From assembly GCA_029237695.1 (NCBI GenBank), contig CM055266.1, positions 110,625,370 through 110,689,369 of the forward strand: a stretch of DNA of 64,000 nucleotides, read 5' to 3'. The position numbers and the translations under genes are program-made. The notes beneath the pieces were generated by a model. That model had not been told where the DNA came from and made no database searches. It saw only the letters and a program-made list of their open reading frames with translations. Positions 45,797 through 56,032 of this stretch are shown here, piece by piece (the stretch's first letter is position 1; the number at the start of each line of letters is the position of its first letter). Source of the DNA: Conchocele bisecta (taxonomy: Eukaryota; Mollusca; Bivalvia; Lucinida; Thyasiridae).

Positions 45797-46691
45797 GAAT
45801 GATTATTAATGATTATTCGTATCTCATATATCATCATTTGTTTTCACTATTTGGGTAATTGTGCTGACATGAGGCGAACTTTGAATACAAATGCATTTTC
45901 ATGTCCATTATGATCAATAATAAAGTGAATTATTAAAATTGCTGTTAGTTACACAACCGTTTCTGAACATTAATTGGCAATTCCAATTTGTAATCAAGCA
46001 ATTTAATTGTGTGAGCCTGAACTATAGCACAGCTCAATATTGAAGTATTTTGGAATATAATGTTTAACAGTTGGTGACATAAAATTTCGTAGAAAATGTC
46101 ACCTTATTGAAAACCACTAGTTCTAGAAACGCCGTGTCCTATAGAGTTTCAGCATTCTTTTTGCTTCTAATACAAAATATAATTGAGGTGTGTCAGCTTC
46201 ACAATATCCCCATACATGTATACGTTGAATGTGACATATGATATGATATCTTTATCCGGAAGGCCGGTTTTATAATGACACACACCTATCCATAGGCGTC
46301 AGCGAAAATCCGATATTCCATATTTATAACAATTCCACTATGGCCTAGTAATTTCAATATTAAAGTCAAACACATGACGTATTTGCCTTATTGGTTCTGG
46401 TGAACATCTAATATTTCCGCAGATGATGTGGAAAGTCAATGTCAAATCCACACAGGACATGATAGCATTGTCTACGTCCTTTGCGGATTTGCTTCAAACT
46501 CATATTTTCAGCGGTTACAGTCAGGTTCGTTAAACAAAATGTTAACACTTCGATTTGCACGAAATGTCAATTCGAAATCAAACAACTTGATTTGCCGAGC
46601 GTGAGTAGAGCCCAGGCTCAATCAATCAACACTTCCGAGCATAATATTTGAAGCATTAACATTATTGTTAATAAGGCACATGTTTGGATGT
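45797..46691. other. Gap without recognised gene
   Basis: Intron sequence with no exon, repeat match or open frame of note. Confidence 0.5.
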
Positions 46692-46967
46692 CGCTTCAGA
46701 AATGGGGCTTATGGTTTGCAACCAGTGTAGATCCGGATCAGACTGTGCCATTTGTTTAATGAAACATGCGTTTAACAATCAATATATATATCGTTAACAT
46801 TCTACAGGACAACCCGAATTTTCTGGCTGTCGCGCAGGGTGACTTACTGTAATTCGCCCTGTGTGACAGCGAAGAAATTTTATTTCGCTACTGGAGTTTG
46901 CTATGTATCGCGAGCGCTACACTGGTCACAACTCCCATACGCCCCATTTTTCCAGGAACATCACATT
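46692..46967. mobile_element. Family-B fragment with an inserted hairpin
   Basis: GAAATGGGGCTTATGGTTTG and CCAGTGTAGATCCGGATCAG at the left, ATACGCCCCATTTTTCCAGG at the right. Between them a TGTCGCGCAGGGTGACTTAC / TCGCCCTGTGTGACAGCGA hairpin is inserted (about 46828-46875). Confidence 0.65.
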
Positions 46968-47108
46968 ACCCCGTGTATGGATTCATATTAGAGTTGTCAA
47001 CATGGCATCGGCCGCCGGCTGATACAATTGATCTTACAGACGTTCAACAAGTGTGGATCCACATGCTATTCCGCATTCACGTCGCCAGGTTATATAGGTA
47101 TACTCATC

Positions 47109-47485
47109 CGTTCCTACGAAATAACAATTCGTTCCCTCAACAATTTAACAATTCGTTCCCACAAATTAACAATTCGTTCCCACGAATTAACAATTCGTTC
47201 CCTCAATTTAACAATTAGTTCCCACGAAATAACAATTCGTTCCCACGGGAACGAATTGTTAATTCGTGGGAACGAATTGTTATATCGTGGGAACGAATTA
47301 TTAAATAGAGGGAACGAATTGTCATTTCGTGGGAACGAATTGTTAATTCGAGGGAACGAATTGTTATATCGTGCGAACGAAATGTTAATTCGAGGGAACG
47401 AATTGTTAAATTGAGGGAACGAATTGTTATTTCGTGGGAACATATTAATAAAAAAAATCCATGTCCCTTGTGGGGCTCCGTACGG
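47109..47485. mobile_element. Family P copy 2: inverted 21-bp minisatellite hairpin
   Basis: About seven AACAATTCGTTCCCACGAAT units on the plus strand are followed at about 47248 by about ten units in the opposite orientation. The right end GGGGCTCCGTACGG is the inverted terminus of family P. Since the unit is 21 bp (7 codons) and has no stop, long open frames of Asn-Asn-Ser-Phe-Pro-Arg-Ile heptads exist on both strands; these are not supported as genes. Confidence 0.88.
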
Positions 47486-47551
47486 CTGTTTTAATCTTGC
47501 CCAGATTATCAACCTTTTTGAACATCTATTGGCAATGCCAACTGACAGTCA

Positions 47552-47662
47552 GGGCCCAGTTGCTCAAAGCTTCTGTTAGCTTAACAGACTGTTAAATCGT
47601 TAGCATTGCTAAGGATTTAATAGTCTGTTAAGCTAACAGAGGTTTTGAGCAACCGGGCCCAG
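47552..47662. repeat. Fold-back family L, copy 1
   Basis: GGGCCCAGTTGCTCAAAGCT ... TTTTGAGCAACCGGGCCC, with TCTGTTAGCTTAACAGACTG nested inside. A near-perfect 110-bp palindrome; copy 2 at 49770-49885. Confidence 0.88.
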
Positions 47663-47847
47663 GAAATTGGATCGTCTGAGCCTGGCTCGGTTAAGTAATC
47701 TGCTTGATGTCAAGGGCAATATTCAAGTATTTTTAAATAGAGAAAACAGATAAATATTGGCAAGATTAGCACACGCGGTAGTGTATACGTATTTCATTGC
47801 TAACAATTGAAGGGTGTATTCTGTGCCTGAATGGCGAACAGTGTATA

Positions 47848-48300
47848 GTCTGTTTCACGAAAACTGCCCAAATTTTACGGCCATATAAACAATTCGAAAA
47901 CAATATTTTGTTCGATAATATTAAATTAAAGGAAAATTTAAGAATGAAACTTCTTTTTATTTCGTGAAATTTGGTCAAATATTGGTTTTATTACGAAAAA
48001 TTGATTTCTCTATGGGAATTTAACATGGGGGAAAAAGAGGTAGAGGAGTGTGGGAGGAGTCAACAAATTTCCCATGTTAAATCCCCATAGACATCTTCAC
48101 TCTGTGAATATTTCTATGGGGATTTAACATGGGGAAATTGTTTTTTTCGCAATAAAATCAATATTTGACCAAATTTCACGAAATAAAAAGAAGGCTCATT
48201 CTCAAATTTTCCTTTAATTTATTATTATCGAAAGAATATATTGTTTTTGAATTGTTTATATGGCCGTAAAATTTGGGCAGCTTTCGTGAAACAGACAGTA
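47848..48300. mobile_element. Family-H fold-back, copy 1
   Basis: Inverted ends GTCTGTTTCACGAAAACTGC and AGCTTTCGTGAAACAGAC. Arms carry AATATTAAATTAAAGGAAAA and complement, and CCCATGTTAAATCCCCATAG centre hairpins. 47663-47847 shows nothing else. Confidence 0.85.
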
Positions 48301-48361
48301 GGTCCTCATCAGTCTGTGCCGCCGCATACCATGTTATGCCCGTTTTGTCAGCCATTGGATC

Positions 48362-48628
48362 AGTAGCCGATTAGCTAAGCTTACTTATGTAGCTATGTAT
48401 ACTGTGAGGGAGTAATCATTTATATTTCCCGAAATGCATTATTGTATATATATATAGAATTAACAACTGCATACATTTTATGATTAAAGGTATGCATACT
48501 TATTATAATTAATGTATTACGTTATCACAGTCAAAATGGCTGTGATAATCATGATGTATACATTCAGTATAATAAAGCAAATTCTCCCTCAAAGTGGTAT
48601 GCTTTGACATTTTGGTGAAATAGGTTAC
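48362..48628. mobile_element. Fold-back MITE, family D, copy 3
   Basis: CAGTAGCCGATTAGC, CATTTTATGATTAAAGGTAT and the central TCACAGTCAAAATGGCTGTG hairpin; more diverged than copies 2 and 4. Confidence 0.82.
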
Positions 48629-48802
48629 AGTTTTTCAGTCCTGGTGTCATGATACATTGTACATTGCTTTTCAACATACGTGATCACCGAATATTCGTGT
48701 TTCTACTATTTGGCTGCATAGGCTCAACTCACCCACCCTATATGGAGTACGATACTAGAAACACGTACATGTATATTGTATAGTGAGCGACGGTAGTATC
48801 AC

Positions 48803-49076
48803 GGGGACCGGTTCACTAAACTTCGTAATACTAAAATGTTCGTAAGTGCAAAATTATGATAGTCTGTAAATATCACATTAACACTGTTTTCTTAACAATT
48901 ATTGGATTTACATTTATTGAGCATATACTGCATATGCAGCCTATGCTCAATAAATGTAAATCCATTATGCAGCCTATGCTCAATAAATGTAAATCCATCA
49001 ATTGAAATTTCCAGACGATCCTAAATTTCCGCTTACGAACATTTTAGTCGTACGATGTTTAGTGAAACGGGCCCCC
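48803..49076. mobile_element. Fold-back MITE, family F, copy 3
   Basis: GGGGACCGGTTCACTAAACT to TTTAGTGAAACGGGCCCCC. The right central arm CAGCCTATGCTCAATAAATG is present twice in tandem. Confidence 0.88.
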
Positions 49077-49254
49077 GGTATCAACAATTGGTCTACACTT
49101 GGCTAGCATACTATCTCTCATAGTATGTACTGTAATTATGAACAACGGATTAATACTAGTAAATAAAGGTACATGTATCGCAGACTCTGATAATGAAATC
49201 CATTATAAAACCACTCCGTCTCTCCCATGGGATGATAATTGAGACAAGGCATGT

Positions 49255-49490
49255 GATTTTGTACCTTCGGACATCTACGTAATTTCATGAAATACGTTTA
49301 CAAAATTTACAATATTTTCCGTAAATGGCGTCAAAAGTTGACACAATATTCAGAGTACATGCGGAATTTCATGTACTCTGAATCTTTTGTCAACTGTTGA
49401 CTTAATTTATGAAAAATATTGTAAATTTTGTAAATGTATTTAATGAAATTACATAGATGTCCGAAGGTACAAAATCACATGACGTGTCTC
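49255..49490. repeat. 236-bp fold-back
   Basis: GGCATGTGATTTTGTACCTT and CCGAAGGTACAAAATCACAT are the outer arms. Inner arms TTTACAAAATTTACAATATT and complement surround GAGTACATGCGGAATTTCAT. A partial relative is at 56266-56375. Confidence 0.85.
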
Positions 49491-49769
49491 ATAAGTACTG
49501 TATGTGGGTCCTCGACTACCTGCGAAAATGGACATTACGGCGTGCGCGATCAGAGTAGGCCCAGCTCCGACTGATCAGGGCCTACGCTGTTCGCCATTTA
49601 GTAACCAATGTTTACTGCCGTCAGCAAAATGATCAGACAATGATTCCGATGTGGAAGTTTGCAGAACGAACATGACCTGCATTTGTTCCAAATGTTGGAA
49701 GTTGTCTTTTCTCGGCCGCCGACCTATGTATAGCTGTAACTAACGGTCATGTGGTATACATAGAGAATA

Positions 49770-50035
49770 CCAGGGCCCGGTTGCTCAAAACATCCGTTAG
49801 CTTAACGGACTGTTAAATCCTTAACTGAATGGTTAAAATCTCTGTTAGACTGTTAAGCTAACTGATGTTTTGAACAACCGGGCCCTGGCTAGTGTATTTC
49901 GATGTCAAGTTTATCAGGCAAGGCTAGGAAACGCGTAGGAATTTCGAGGCTTGCCGAGGAATTCCTACCGTTTCCGAGCCGAACCTGATAAATTGATGTC
50001 AAAATACACTAGTATGGTATTCTATTTATCAGGTA
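49770..50035. repeat. Fold-back family L copy 2 plus an adjoining GGAAACGCGTAGGAAT hairpin
   Basis: 49770-49885: AGGGCCCGGTTGCTCAAAAC with complement. 49886-50035: CTAGTGTATTTCGATGTCAA / TTGATGTCAAAATACACTAG enclosing GGCTAGGAAACGCGTAGGAA and complement. Copy 2 seems inserted at the left arm of the second hairpin (ATACCA|GGG ... CTGG|CTAG). Confidence 0.75.
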
Positions 50036-50570
50036 ACGTATTTGGCTAAATAATGAGCAAGTATGACGTTGTTTTCGTTGAAAACAACGTGGACTTGTTT
50101 CGATGACGTCATTCCAATGACGTAATTCGGTAACGTCATGTGACGCCGTTCGACCAACGAAATGTCAGTTTTCAATTTGTTGTAACCCGGATATTCGTGT
50201 CAGATCAATGCCTGATACAACAATATGTTACCAGTCAATATGTATTCGGTCAATACAGGGCAGGTTACCTGCTAAACTTCATAGTTTAGCCCCCCACCCC
50301 CCCCCCCCACCCCCTTTCAGGGCTGAATATATTTGTTCTCGATGTAAATATTCCGTTCTGATTTTGGGATTTTTCCCCCAATGCAGCAGGTTAAAACGGG
50401 ATCGAACCCGTTTGCCCGGCCTTGCATGACCTTAGCTGTTGATAGGCCGTTAAGCACAAATAAACAAACAAACAACTGTCCGTATGACAATGCGTTAGTT
50501 CGTTCGCGCAATCTGCCGCGTGCAAGCAAGAAATACGATTCTGGATTTTATACTTTTCACACAATTTTCA
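50036..50570. other. Gap with poly-C run and dispersed motif
   Basis: A CCCCCACCCC-rich run at about 50288-50325 and, on the minus strand at 50402-50470, the GGCCTATCAACAGCTAAGGT motif shared with 2188-2236. No gene supported. Confidence 0.6.
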
Positions 50571-50800
50571 CATGGCCCGTTTCATTAAACATCGTACGAT
50601 AAACATGCTTGTTTATTAATGTGCTTTTCGCGCTAACGTGATTCACTAATTCTACAATTTACCACTCACATTTACAAATTATTAAGTGCACTCAAATTCA
50701 AAAACGGCGGCTGTTAGTTTCAAATTGAATGTTATTGTGAATTGCAATTTTGCACTTAATAACTTCTTAGTCGTACGACATGTTTAGTGAAACTGGCCCC
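50571..50800. mobile_element. Family-F-related fold-back, diverged
   Basis: GGCCCGTTTCATTAAACATC and the inverted GACATGTTTAGTGAAACTGG share the family-F ends. The interior differs (TTAAGTGCACTCAAATTC and complement-like arms). MITE A copy 8 follows directly. Confidence 0.7.
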
Positions 50801-50803
50801 TCT

Positions 50804-51049
50804 TTAACGCATTGAACACGCAAACTCGCTATAGCGGTGTTTTCAAACAGTGCAGATCCAGATGAGCCGGCTCGTGACGAGCCGTCTCATCAAGATCTGC
50901 ACTTTTTGCAGGTTTTTTCATATTTTTGAGAACAAAAATACCCCCTTTTTATAAATGGACTGGTCTGAAAATCATTTTGTGACAATTAAATAGGTTGCAA
51001 AATTAACATATCATAATCCATTCCAGTTACTTAGGGATGACAGGGTTAA
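50804..51049. mobile_element. MITE family A, copy 8
   Basis: TTAACGCATTGAACACGCAA with CTCGCTATAGCGGTG, the core palindrome, and ACTTAGGGATGACAGGGTTAA. 51050-51420 has a small TTAACATTGGTAATTCCCCT hairpin-like region and nothing coding. Confidence 0.88.
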
Positions 51050-51420
51050 TGTATAGGAAACATACGGAGGCGTAGTTTACCTGTGAGTACTCCTTTACTA
51101 ACACAATGAAAAAACAATTAAAAATATCACTATTTCAGGAGATCTATTGAAATATTATTTTTATTAACTTTGTATCAAGTGTTGATATTAGTAGGACAAA
51201 CTGTGTTCTCTATGTGAATTTAACATTGGTAATTCCCCTTTGTTAAATTCACATACAGACAATGAATATTGATGAAATGGGGGATCGCAGCTATTTATAT
51301 CCCGTTGAATTTATTTATAGAAATCCGGTCCAAAACGTTTAGTTTACGGCCGTATTACTTGAAAAAGGTGTGAATGTAGTATGATTTGTTATGAAAAGGA
51401 GCAGCTATAGTGAGTTCGAC

Positions 51421-51974
51421 TACTGTCTGTTTCACGAAAGCTGCCCAAATTTTATGGCTATATAAACAATTCAAAAACAATATTTTTTTTAATAATATCA
51501 AATTAAAGGAAAATTTAAGAATGAGCCTTCTTTTTATTTCGTGAAATTTTGTCAAATATTGATTTTATTGCGAAAAAACAATTTCCCCATGTTAAATCCC
51601 CATAGACGTCAATGGGGATTTAACATGGGGACATTTTTTAAATTTCAGAAATACTGGGCCGATTTTCAAAATTTAACTTTTGTTTTCTTAGTTAGATCAT
51701 TTCCAAGCTATCTAGCCAGGTTTAAGAGTCAATTTACATTTTTTTTTCGTTTTTTGACTCCTCCCACAGCTCCTGAACCTCCTTTTCCCCCATGTTAAAT
51801 TCCCATAGACAAATTATTTTTCGTAATCAAATCAATATTTGACAGAATTTTACGAAATAAAAAGAAGGTTCATTCTTAAATTTTGATAAAATTTAATATT
51901 ATCCAAAAAAAATCTGTTTTTGCATTGTTTATATGGCCGTAAAATTTGGGCAGGTTTCGTGAAACAGACAGTAG
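51421..51974. mobile_element. Family-H fold-back, copy 2
   Basis: TGTCTGTTTCACGAAAGCTG and GGTTTCGTGAAACAGACAG ends. Centre CCCCATGTTAAATCCCCATA / TGGGGATTTAACATGGGG, then a further TCCTCCCACAGCTCCTGAAC segment also seen inverted in copies 1 and 3. Confidence 0.85.
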
Positions 51975-52056
51975 TGTTGATCCAGATCATCCTACATATC
52001 TTTGCAATCTGATCCGGGACTGCATTATTTGCCAAATTCATATTTTCACACTTATT

Positions 52057-52138
52057 AATGTTATTGCAATCAGTGTAGAATAAGATCAGACTGCACGGTT
52101 GTGCAGTCTGATCTGTATCTACTCTGTTTGCAAAACTC
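52057..52138. repeat. Family-B-like core fragment
   Basis: CAGTGTAGAATAAGATCAGA and CAGTCTGATCTGTATCTACT around GCACGGTTGTGC. No termini. 52139-52398 shows nothing. Confidence 0.55.
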
Positions 52139-52398
52139 ATTTTTGTGCTATTCGGTAAGAAATAAACGCTGAAATACAACATAGGACCGGATCTTTATAA
52201 ATAGATTTGCAATGGGAAATAACCGACTACGATCCTTCATTAACTTCGAATCCTGACAAATGATCCTAACACAGACAACAATTGTTTTTTGAAAATATAT
52301 TTCCAAAATTAAAAAAAATATATTTTGATACTTCAACGATTAATTACCACATTTTCACCCATATTGTTTTTCTCGACATTTGACGAAATATCCAGAAA

Positions 52399-52843
52399 TA
52401 ATTCCAGCACAAACATATTTACACAATTCCCTAACATTTGATTGACCCGTAGCAAGTCTCTGTCCAAAATGTATATCCCAGTAAACTCCCACGCCGAACT
52501 ACTTTCCGTAACCGTGAGGCGCAGTTAAAATAATTCTTACGAAAACGGAAAATAAACACATTTTCTTGATGAATTTATTTCAAATGCTGGAATTATAAGG
52601 AATGAATGGCCTTTTTGTGGAATTTATCGGGGATATAAACTTGGAAAAGTCGCGAGAATACTGGACGAGGCCTTAAACAAATTACAATTTTCGAAAAAAG
52701 ATAAAAAAAATAAAAAATATATTTTTTTTTTTTTATTTTTTTTTTTTCGAAAATTGTAATTTTTTATCGCTTCGTCCAGTATTCCCGCGACTTTTCCAAT
52801 TTATACCCCGATAAATTCCACAAAAAGGCCATTCATTCCTATA
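52399..52843. mobile_element. Fold-back composite, family C, copy 4 (long loop)
   Basis: TAATTCCAGCACAAACATAT to ATGCTGGAATTATA, then the usual arms. The loop again holds ATTACAATTTTCGAAAAAAG with complement and long A/T runs. Confidence 0.88.
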
Positions 52844-53138
52844 ATAAGACAAGTCATCTGTAGAAACACGACGGACTGTCCCGCTGGCAACTCGGGTTTG
52901 CTTCTCGGCCAGGGTGTCAGTATTTCTGAGATACTGCTCTACTAGTCCTTTCAGATGGGGGTCTTTAATAGGCTGTCCCGTGTATCAGATTTGAAGTATG
53001 TGTACGCTAAAGAACCAGAGGAGACTATTATTATAAGAGCTAGGCCCTCTGTGGCCGGTTTCCTCTGAAGGTTTCTTCGACATGAAACATTGTACCCCGG
53101 TACAGTACCAGTGCAATCACCAATTAATTCTGTTTCAG
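52844..53138. other. Intron sequence before the 41-bp exon
   Basis: Non-repetitive within the window. It ends in a good pyrimidine tract and acceptor (ATTAATTCTGTTTCAG). No other exon identified. Confidence 0.5.
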
Positions 53139-53179
53139 GACAAGATAAACAACGCAGCTGGAAACGAGACGATTACCAT
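53139..53179 (+). CDS. Putative 41-bp microexon of the adhesion-type gene
   Basis: The acceptor TTAATTCTGTTTCAG precedes and the donor ACCAT|GTGTAAGC follows. Read after the phase-1 end of the exon at 31443, it gives G then QDKQRSWKRDDYH and leaves phase 0, which is the phase of the exon starting at 55055. It would encode a short basic linker right after signal-peptide cleavage. The segment is open in two frames, so coding status rests on the splice sites and phase agreement. Confidence 0.45.
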
Positions 53180-53258
53180 GTGTAAGCTATCATTTATAAT
53201 TACTGTATACCATAAAACGTGGCCTCTGGACATATCTCCCTGACCACGTCACATAACA

Positions 53259-53488
53259 GGGGCCGTTTCACTAAACTTCGTACGAGTAAAATGTTCGTAA
53301 GTGCTAAATTATGATTTCACACTAACAATGTTGTCTTGTAAACAATTATTGGATTTACATTTATTGAGTGTAGGCTGCATATGCAGCCTATGTTCAATAA
53401 ATGTAAATCCATCAATTGATATTTCCAGATGATCCTAAATTTGCGCTTACGAACATTTTAGTCGTATGCAATTTAATGAAATGGGTCA
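53259..53488. mobile_element. Fold-back MITE, family F, copy 4
   Basis: AGGGGCCGTTTCACTAAACT; centre GCTGCATATGCAGCC palindrome; right end degenerate (GCAATTTAATGAAATGGG). It abuts family E copy 4. Confidence 0.85.
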
Positions 53489-53498
53489 CAGGTGACAA

Positions 53499-53672
53499 AG
53501 CTATTTGTAGGTGTTGACGGGATAAATAGAATAGTAGGTTAATGCCGTGAATGGGGAAAATATCTGGCGCGGCTCGGAAACGGGATGCGCTCGGCGGAGC
53601 CTCGCCCATCCCGTTTCCTAAGCCTTGCCAGATATGTTTTCCCATTCACGGCACTAACCTACTATTCTCTAT
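53499..53672. mobile_element. Fold-back element, family E, copy 4 (hairpin only)
   Basis: GGTGTTGACGGGATAAATAG then GTAGGTTAATGCCGTGAATG and complement. The TTATCCCGTCAACAC left segment is missing, apparently replaced by family F. 53673-54466 is intron without recognised features. Confidence 0.85.
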
Positions 53673-54466
53673 AACTGTTCTATAATTATGTTTAGAAAGC
53701 AGCAAAATGTCTGTAGAAAATTCCGTGAAAACTAAAAGTCGTATTATTAGTTTAATACTATGTTTAGTGGCGGTTTTTCGTGTTCATTCTTCATGGCTAT
53801 TTTTCTGCTAGTTGCTAGACATAATTGGGGAAAATAGTCATTTTACCATCTATTCTACGCATTATTCACCTGTGTTACATCAAGATTAGTCGAATATAAG
53901 CAATCCTAAAGGCTTTCTGTATAGCTTTGACATTGGTAGATAGTGTTTGTCTTCGAAATAGAAATCAACGCAGCAATGATAGAGAATGTACTGAAGGAGC
54001 CGGCGTTAAAGTTTGTTAAAGTTAAATATACATTGATATACGTATAAACATTTGGTAATATCGATGGCATAGCACTTACGACCTTATGTTACTAGACCAT
54101 CGATATGTAGCTTCATTTTTATATTTCTTTTTCGGCAGAATCATACGATACGTTTTTACCGGAATACATTACTTATAAATGTAGTATACCTTTTATTCTC
54201 AGAGCTCTTGTCATTTCTCTTTATAATATGTTTAGTTAAGTGTACCCGCTTTAAAATTTCAGATGGCTGTCATTCAATTGTGAGCATAGACCAACATTAT
54301 ACCTAGGTTACCAAACTTGGTAGATCACGGTAACAGTCTCTTAGACTAACTTCTGGGTCATCATCAACGTTAGAACAGGAGTTCGTTCGTCCTCTAGACG
54401 TCAAGTAACATCAACGTCTTTGCTGTTAGCATAGGCGAACTTTGTCAGTTTGAGATGGATTTAAAA

Positions 54467-54703
54467 TAATATGTGGCTGTGACTGAAATAAATGGGGCTT
54501 ATGGATTTTGCGACCAGTGTAGATCCCGATCGGCACAGTCTGAACAAGATCTGCGCTGTTCGCCATTCTATCAATGAAACACGTGTCATGTTTCTAACAA
54601 GACATATAGATCGTTCTCAGGCTACAGGAGTGTGCTATTTCATCAGGAGTTACACTTATCACAATTGCATTAAGCCCCATTTATCCAGTCACGGCCACAT
54701 ATC
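54467..54703. mobile_element. MITE family B, copy 5
   Basis: AATATGTGGCTGTGACTGAA and CAGTCACGGCCACATATC; core CAGTGTAGATCCCGATCGGC with one arm shortened. Confidence 0.85.
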
Positions 54704-54751
54704 AGCAATATGACGTCAATCAAATCGAAAGGCATGTAGTCCTAAAGGAAA

Positions 54752-54995
54752 TTAACCATTTGAACCCGAAAGCCCGCTATAGCGGTTTATACAAACAGTG
54801 CAGATGCAGATACGCCGGCTCGTAACGAGCAGTATCATCTGCATCTGCACTTTTTGCAAGTAATTTTCATGTTTATGAACCAAAAATACCCCCTTTTCAT
54901 AATGAAATTAGTTGAAAACCATTTTGTGACGGTGGGATTGGTTGCAAAATACTTATCAAAATCCATTCCAGTTACTTAAGAGCTGAAAGGGTTAA
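54752..54995. mobile_element. MITE family A, copy 9, next to a host exon
   Basis: TTAACCATTTGAACCCGAAA to AGAGCTGAAAGGGTTAA. The core has GCAGATGCAGATACGCC with TATCATCTGCATCTGC, so both arms changed together. Ends 59 bp before the exon at 55055. Confidence 0.88.
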
Positions 54996-55054
54996 ACGTG
55001 TTTTTCCAAGCTATCGGTAACCTATTTAAAAGACTGGATTATATTTATGTCCAG

Positions 55055-55178
55055 CATACCGAACTTCACGGCACGACTTCGTCCTGTTTCAGTGACGGAC
55101 CATACACATTGAAGACCGCCCGGGGTCCCATGTGCCACTGTCAGCCATGTAGCACAGGACAGAACTGCGAGCAGTCAG
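55055..55178 (+). CDS. Cys-rich exon of the adhesion-type gene (EGF-like?)
   Basis: The frame HTELHGTTSSCFSDGPYTLK, TARGPMCHCQPCSTGQNCEQ, S has five Cys in 21 residues with a C-x-C-x2-C-x5-C tail like the second half of an EGF-type fold. The acceptor is ATTTATGTCCAG at 55054 (phase 0) and the donor CAG|GTAACT after 55178 (phase 1). An alternative acceptor TTTTTCCAAG at 55010 would start in phase 1 and could splice directly from the signal-peptide exon, skipping the microexon; 55055 is preferred because the MITE ends only 15 bp from 55010. Phase 1 here matches the two-base start of the next exon (G|TG = Val). Confidence 0.55.
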
Positions 55179-55251
55179 GTAACTACTATACCAACCCCGG
55201 CCGCTGAGAATACACACTTTTAGTGACATGACATTTTAAATAGTTTACTTA

Positions 55252-55478
55252 TACATTGGAACCTCTCTAAACCGAACAACCTTGTGACATCGATGTGTTA
55301 AACTATGACCGATTTCACTGTCAATATCGCTGATGTTTCTCCGTGTTCGTGATTGCAATGCACACAGGAATGTGTTTCAGTGCTCTTACATCGGAATTAC
55401 ATTGAAACATCTTTAAACCGGACACCCTGGGGACCTCCCAGGGTGTCAGGTTTAGAGAAGTTCCACTGTATCTACATT
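55252..55478. mobile_element. Pogo-type MITE, family M (~226 bp)
   Basis: CATTGGAACCTCTCTAAACC at the left; the right end is TTTAGAGAAGTTCCACTGTA. CAGTGGAACCTCTCTAAACC ends with TA targets are characteristic of pogo-like DNA transposons. Confidence 0.75.
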
Positions 55479-55565
55479 GTAGTAAATGGTGTGACCTATC
55501 ACTGACGATATCGTCTCGTCGAGACGGTTCAAATGAGAGGTCACAATAAAATATTTCGCGGAGAA

Positions 55566-55806
55566 ATGAGGCTGTGACTGGATAAAGGTATAAGCGTCAT
55601 GTCTCCAGTCACAGCCACAAACGAAAGAAATTCTAACCTACGATACCTGGTTATATGCCTGGTGTACAGTGGAACATCTCTAAACCGGGAACCCTGGGGA
55701 CCCCCCAGGGTGTCCGGTTTAGAGAAGTTCCAATGTATCTACAGTGTAGTAAATGGTGTGACCTATCATCTCCCAGGATGTCCGGTTTAGAGAGGTTCCA
55801 TTGTAT
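55566..55806. repeat. Family-B terminus fragments plus two pogo-type palindromes
   Basis: 55566-55625 holds GCTGTGACTGGATAA / CCAGTCACAGCCAC. 55666-55738 is a 72-bp palindrome (CAGTGGAACATCTCTAAACC with complement). 55776-55806 is a half copy ending GAGAGGTTCCATTGTA six bases before the acceptor AG of the exon at 55813. Confidence 0.75.
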
Positions 55807-55812
55807 TTGCAG

Positions 55813-56032
55813 TGGGGGAGGCGCGGCCACGGTTCCAGCAGAGGTTCAACATTGTGGAGCTGCCCCCCTATCACGACCCAGCTGACCCCCTGCCCTACAA
55901 CAGTACAACGTATGCTGGAAGTCCGGGATGCGCATGCCCAGCATTTGTGTATTCCATTGCGGAAGTGAACGATGCTATGGAAGACGATCGCCCATTGGAC
56001 AAGGATTCAGATTTGAAGTTCACCATTGACAG
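55813..56032 (+). CDS. Adhesion-type gene exon: N-terminal half of a cadherin-like repeat
   Basis: The acceptor GTATTTGCAG leads into TG GGG GAG, completing a Val codon with the previous exon. The frame has RPRFQQRFNIVELPPYHDPA, DPLPYNSTTYAGSPGCACPA, FVYSIAEVNDAMEDDRPLDK and DSDLKFTID. YSI...N followed by F-x-I-D matches strands A-D of a cadherin repeat. There is one N-glycosylation sequon (NST) and a Cys pair (GCAC). The donor is GACAG|GTACCA in phase 2, completed by the C at 56696 to give Ser. GC-rich relative to the intron sequence, as expected for coding sequence. Confidence 0.7.

Noticed and set aside
47038..47086. Possible 49-bp exon TFNKCGSTCYSAFTSP before the minisatellite
   Set aside because: Good acceptor (GATCTTACAG) but a weak donor (CCAG|GTTATA); open in all three frames; 16 codons give no phase or domain support. 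Kept only as a possibility.
46898..47512. Long frames with NNSFPRI/TIRSHEL heptads on both strands (also 56664-57229)
   Set aside because: Product of a 21-bp minisatellite without stops; composition is entirely determined by the repeat. Only the 56696-56903 part of the second frame is treated as coding.
55011..55054. Upstream extension of the Cys-rich exon using the acceptor at 55010
   Set aside because: In frame and phase-compatible with the signal-peptide exon, but it lies 15 bp from a MITE end and lacks a separate branch region; retained only as an alternative isoform.
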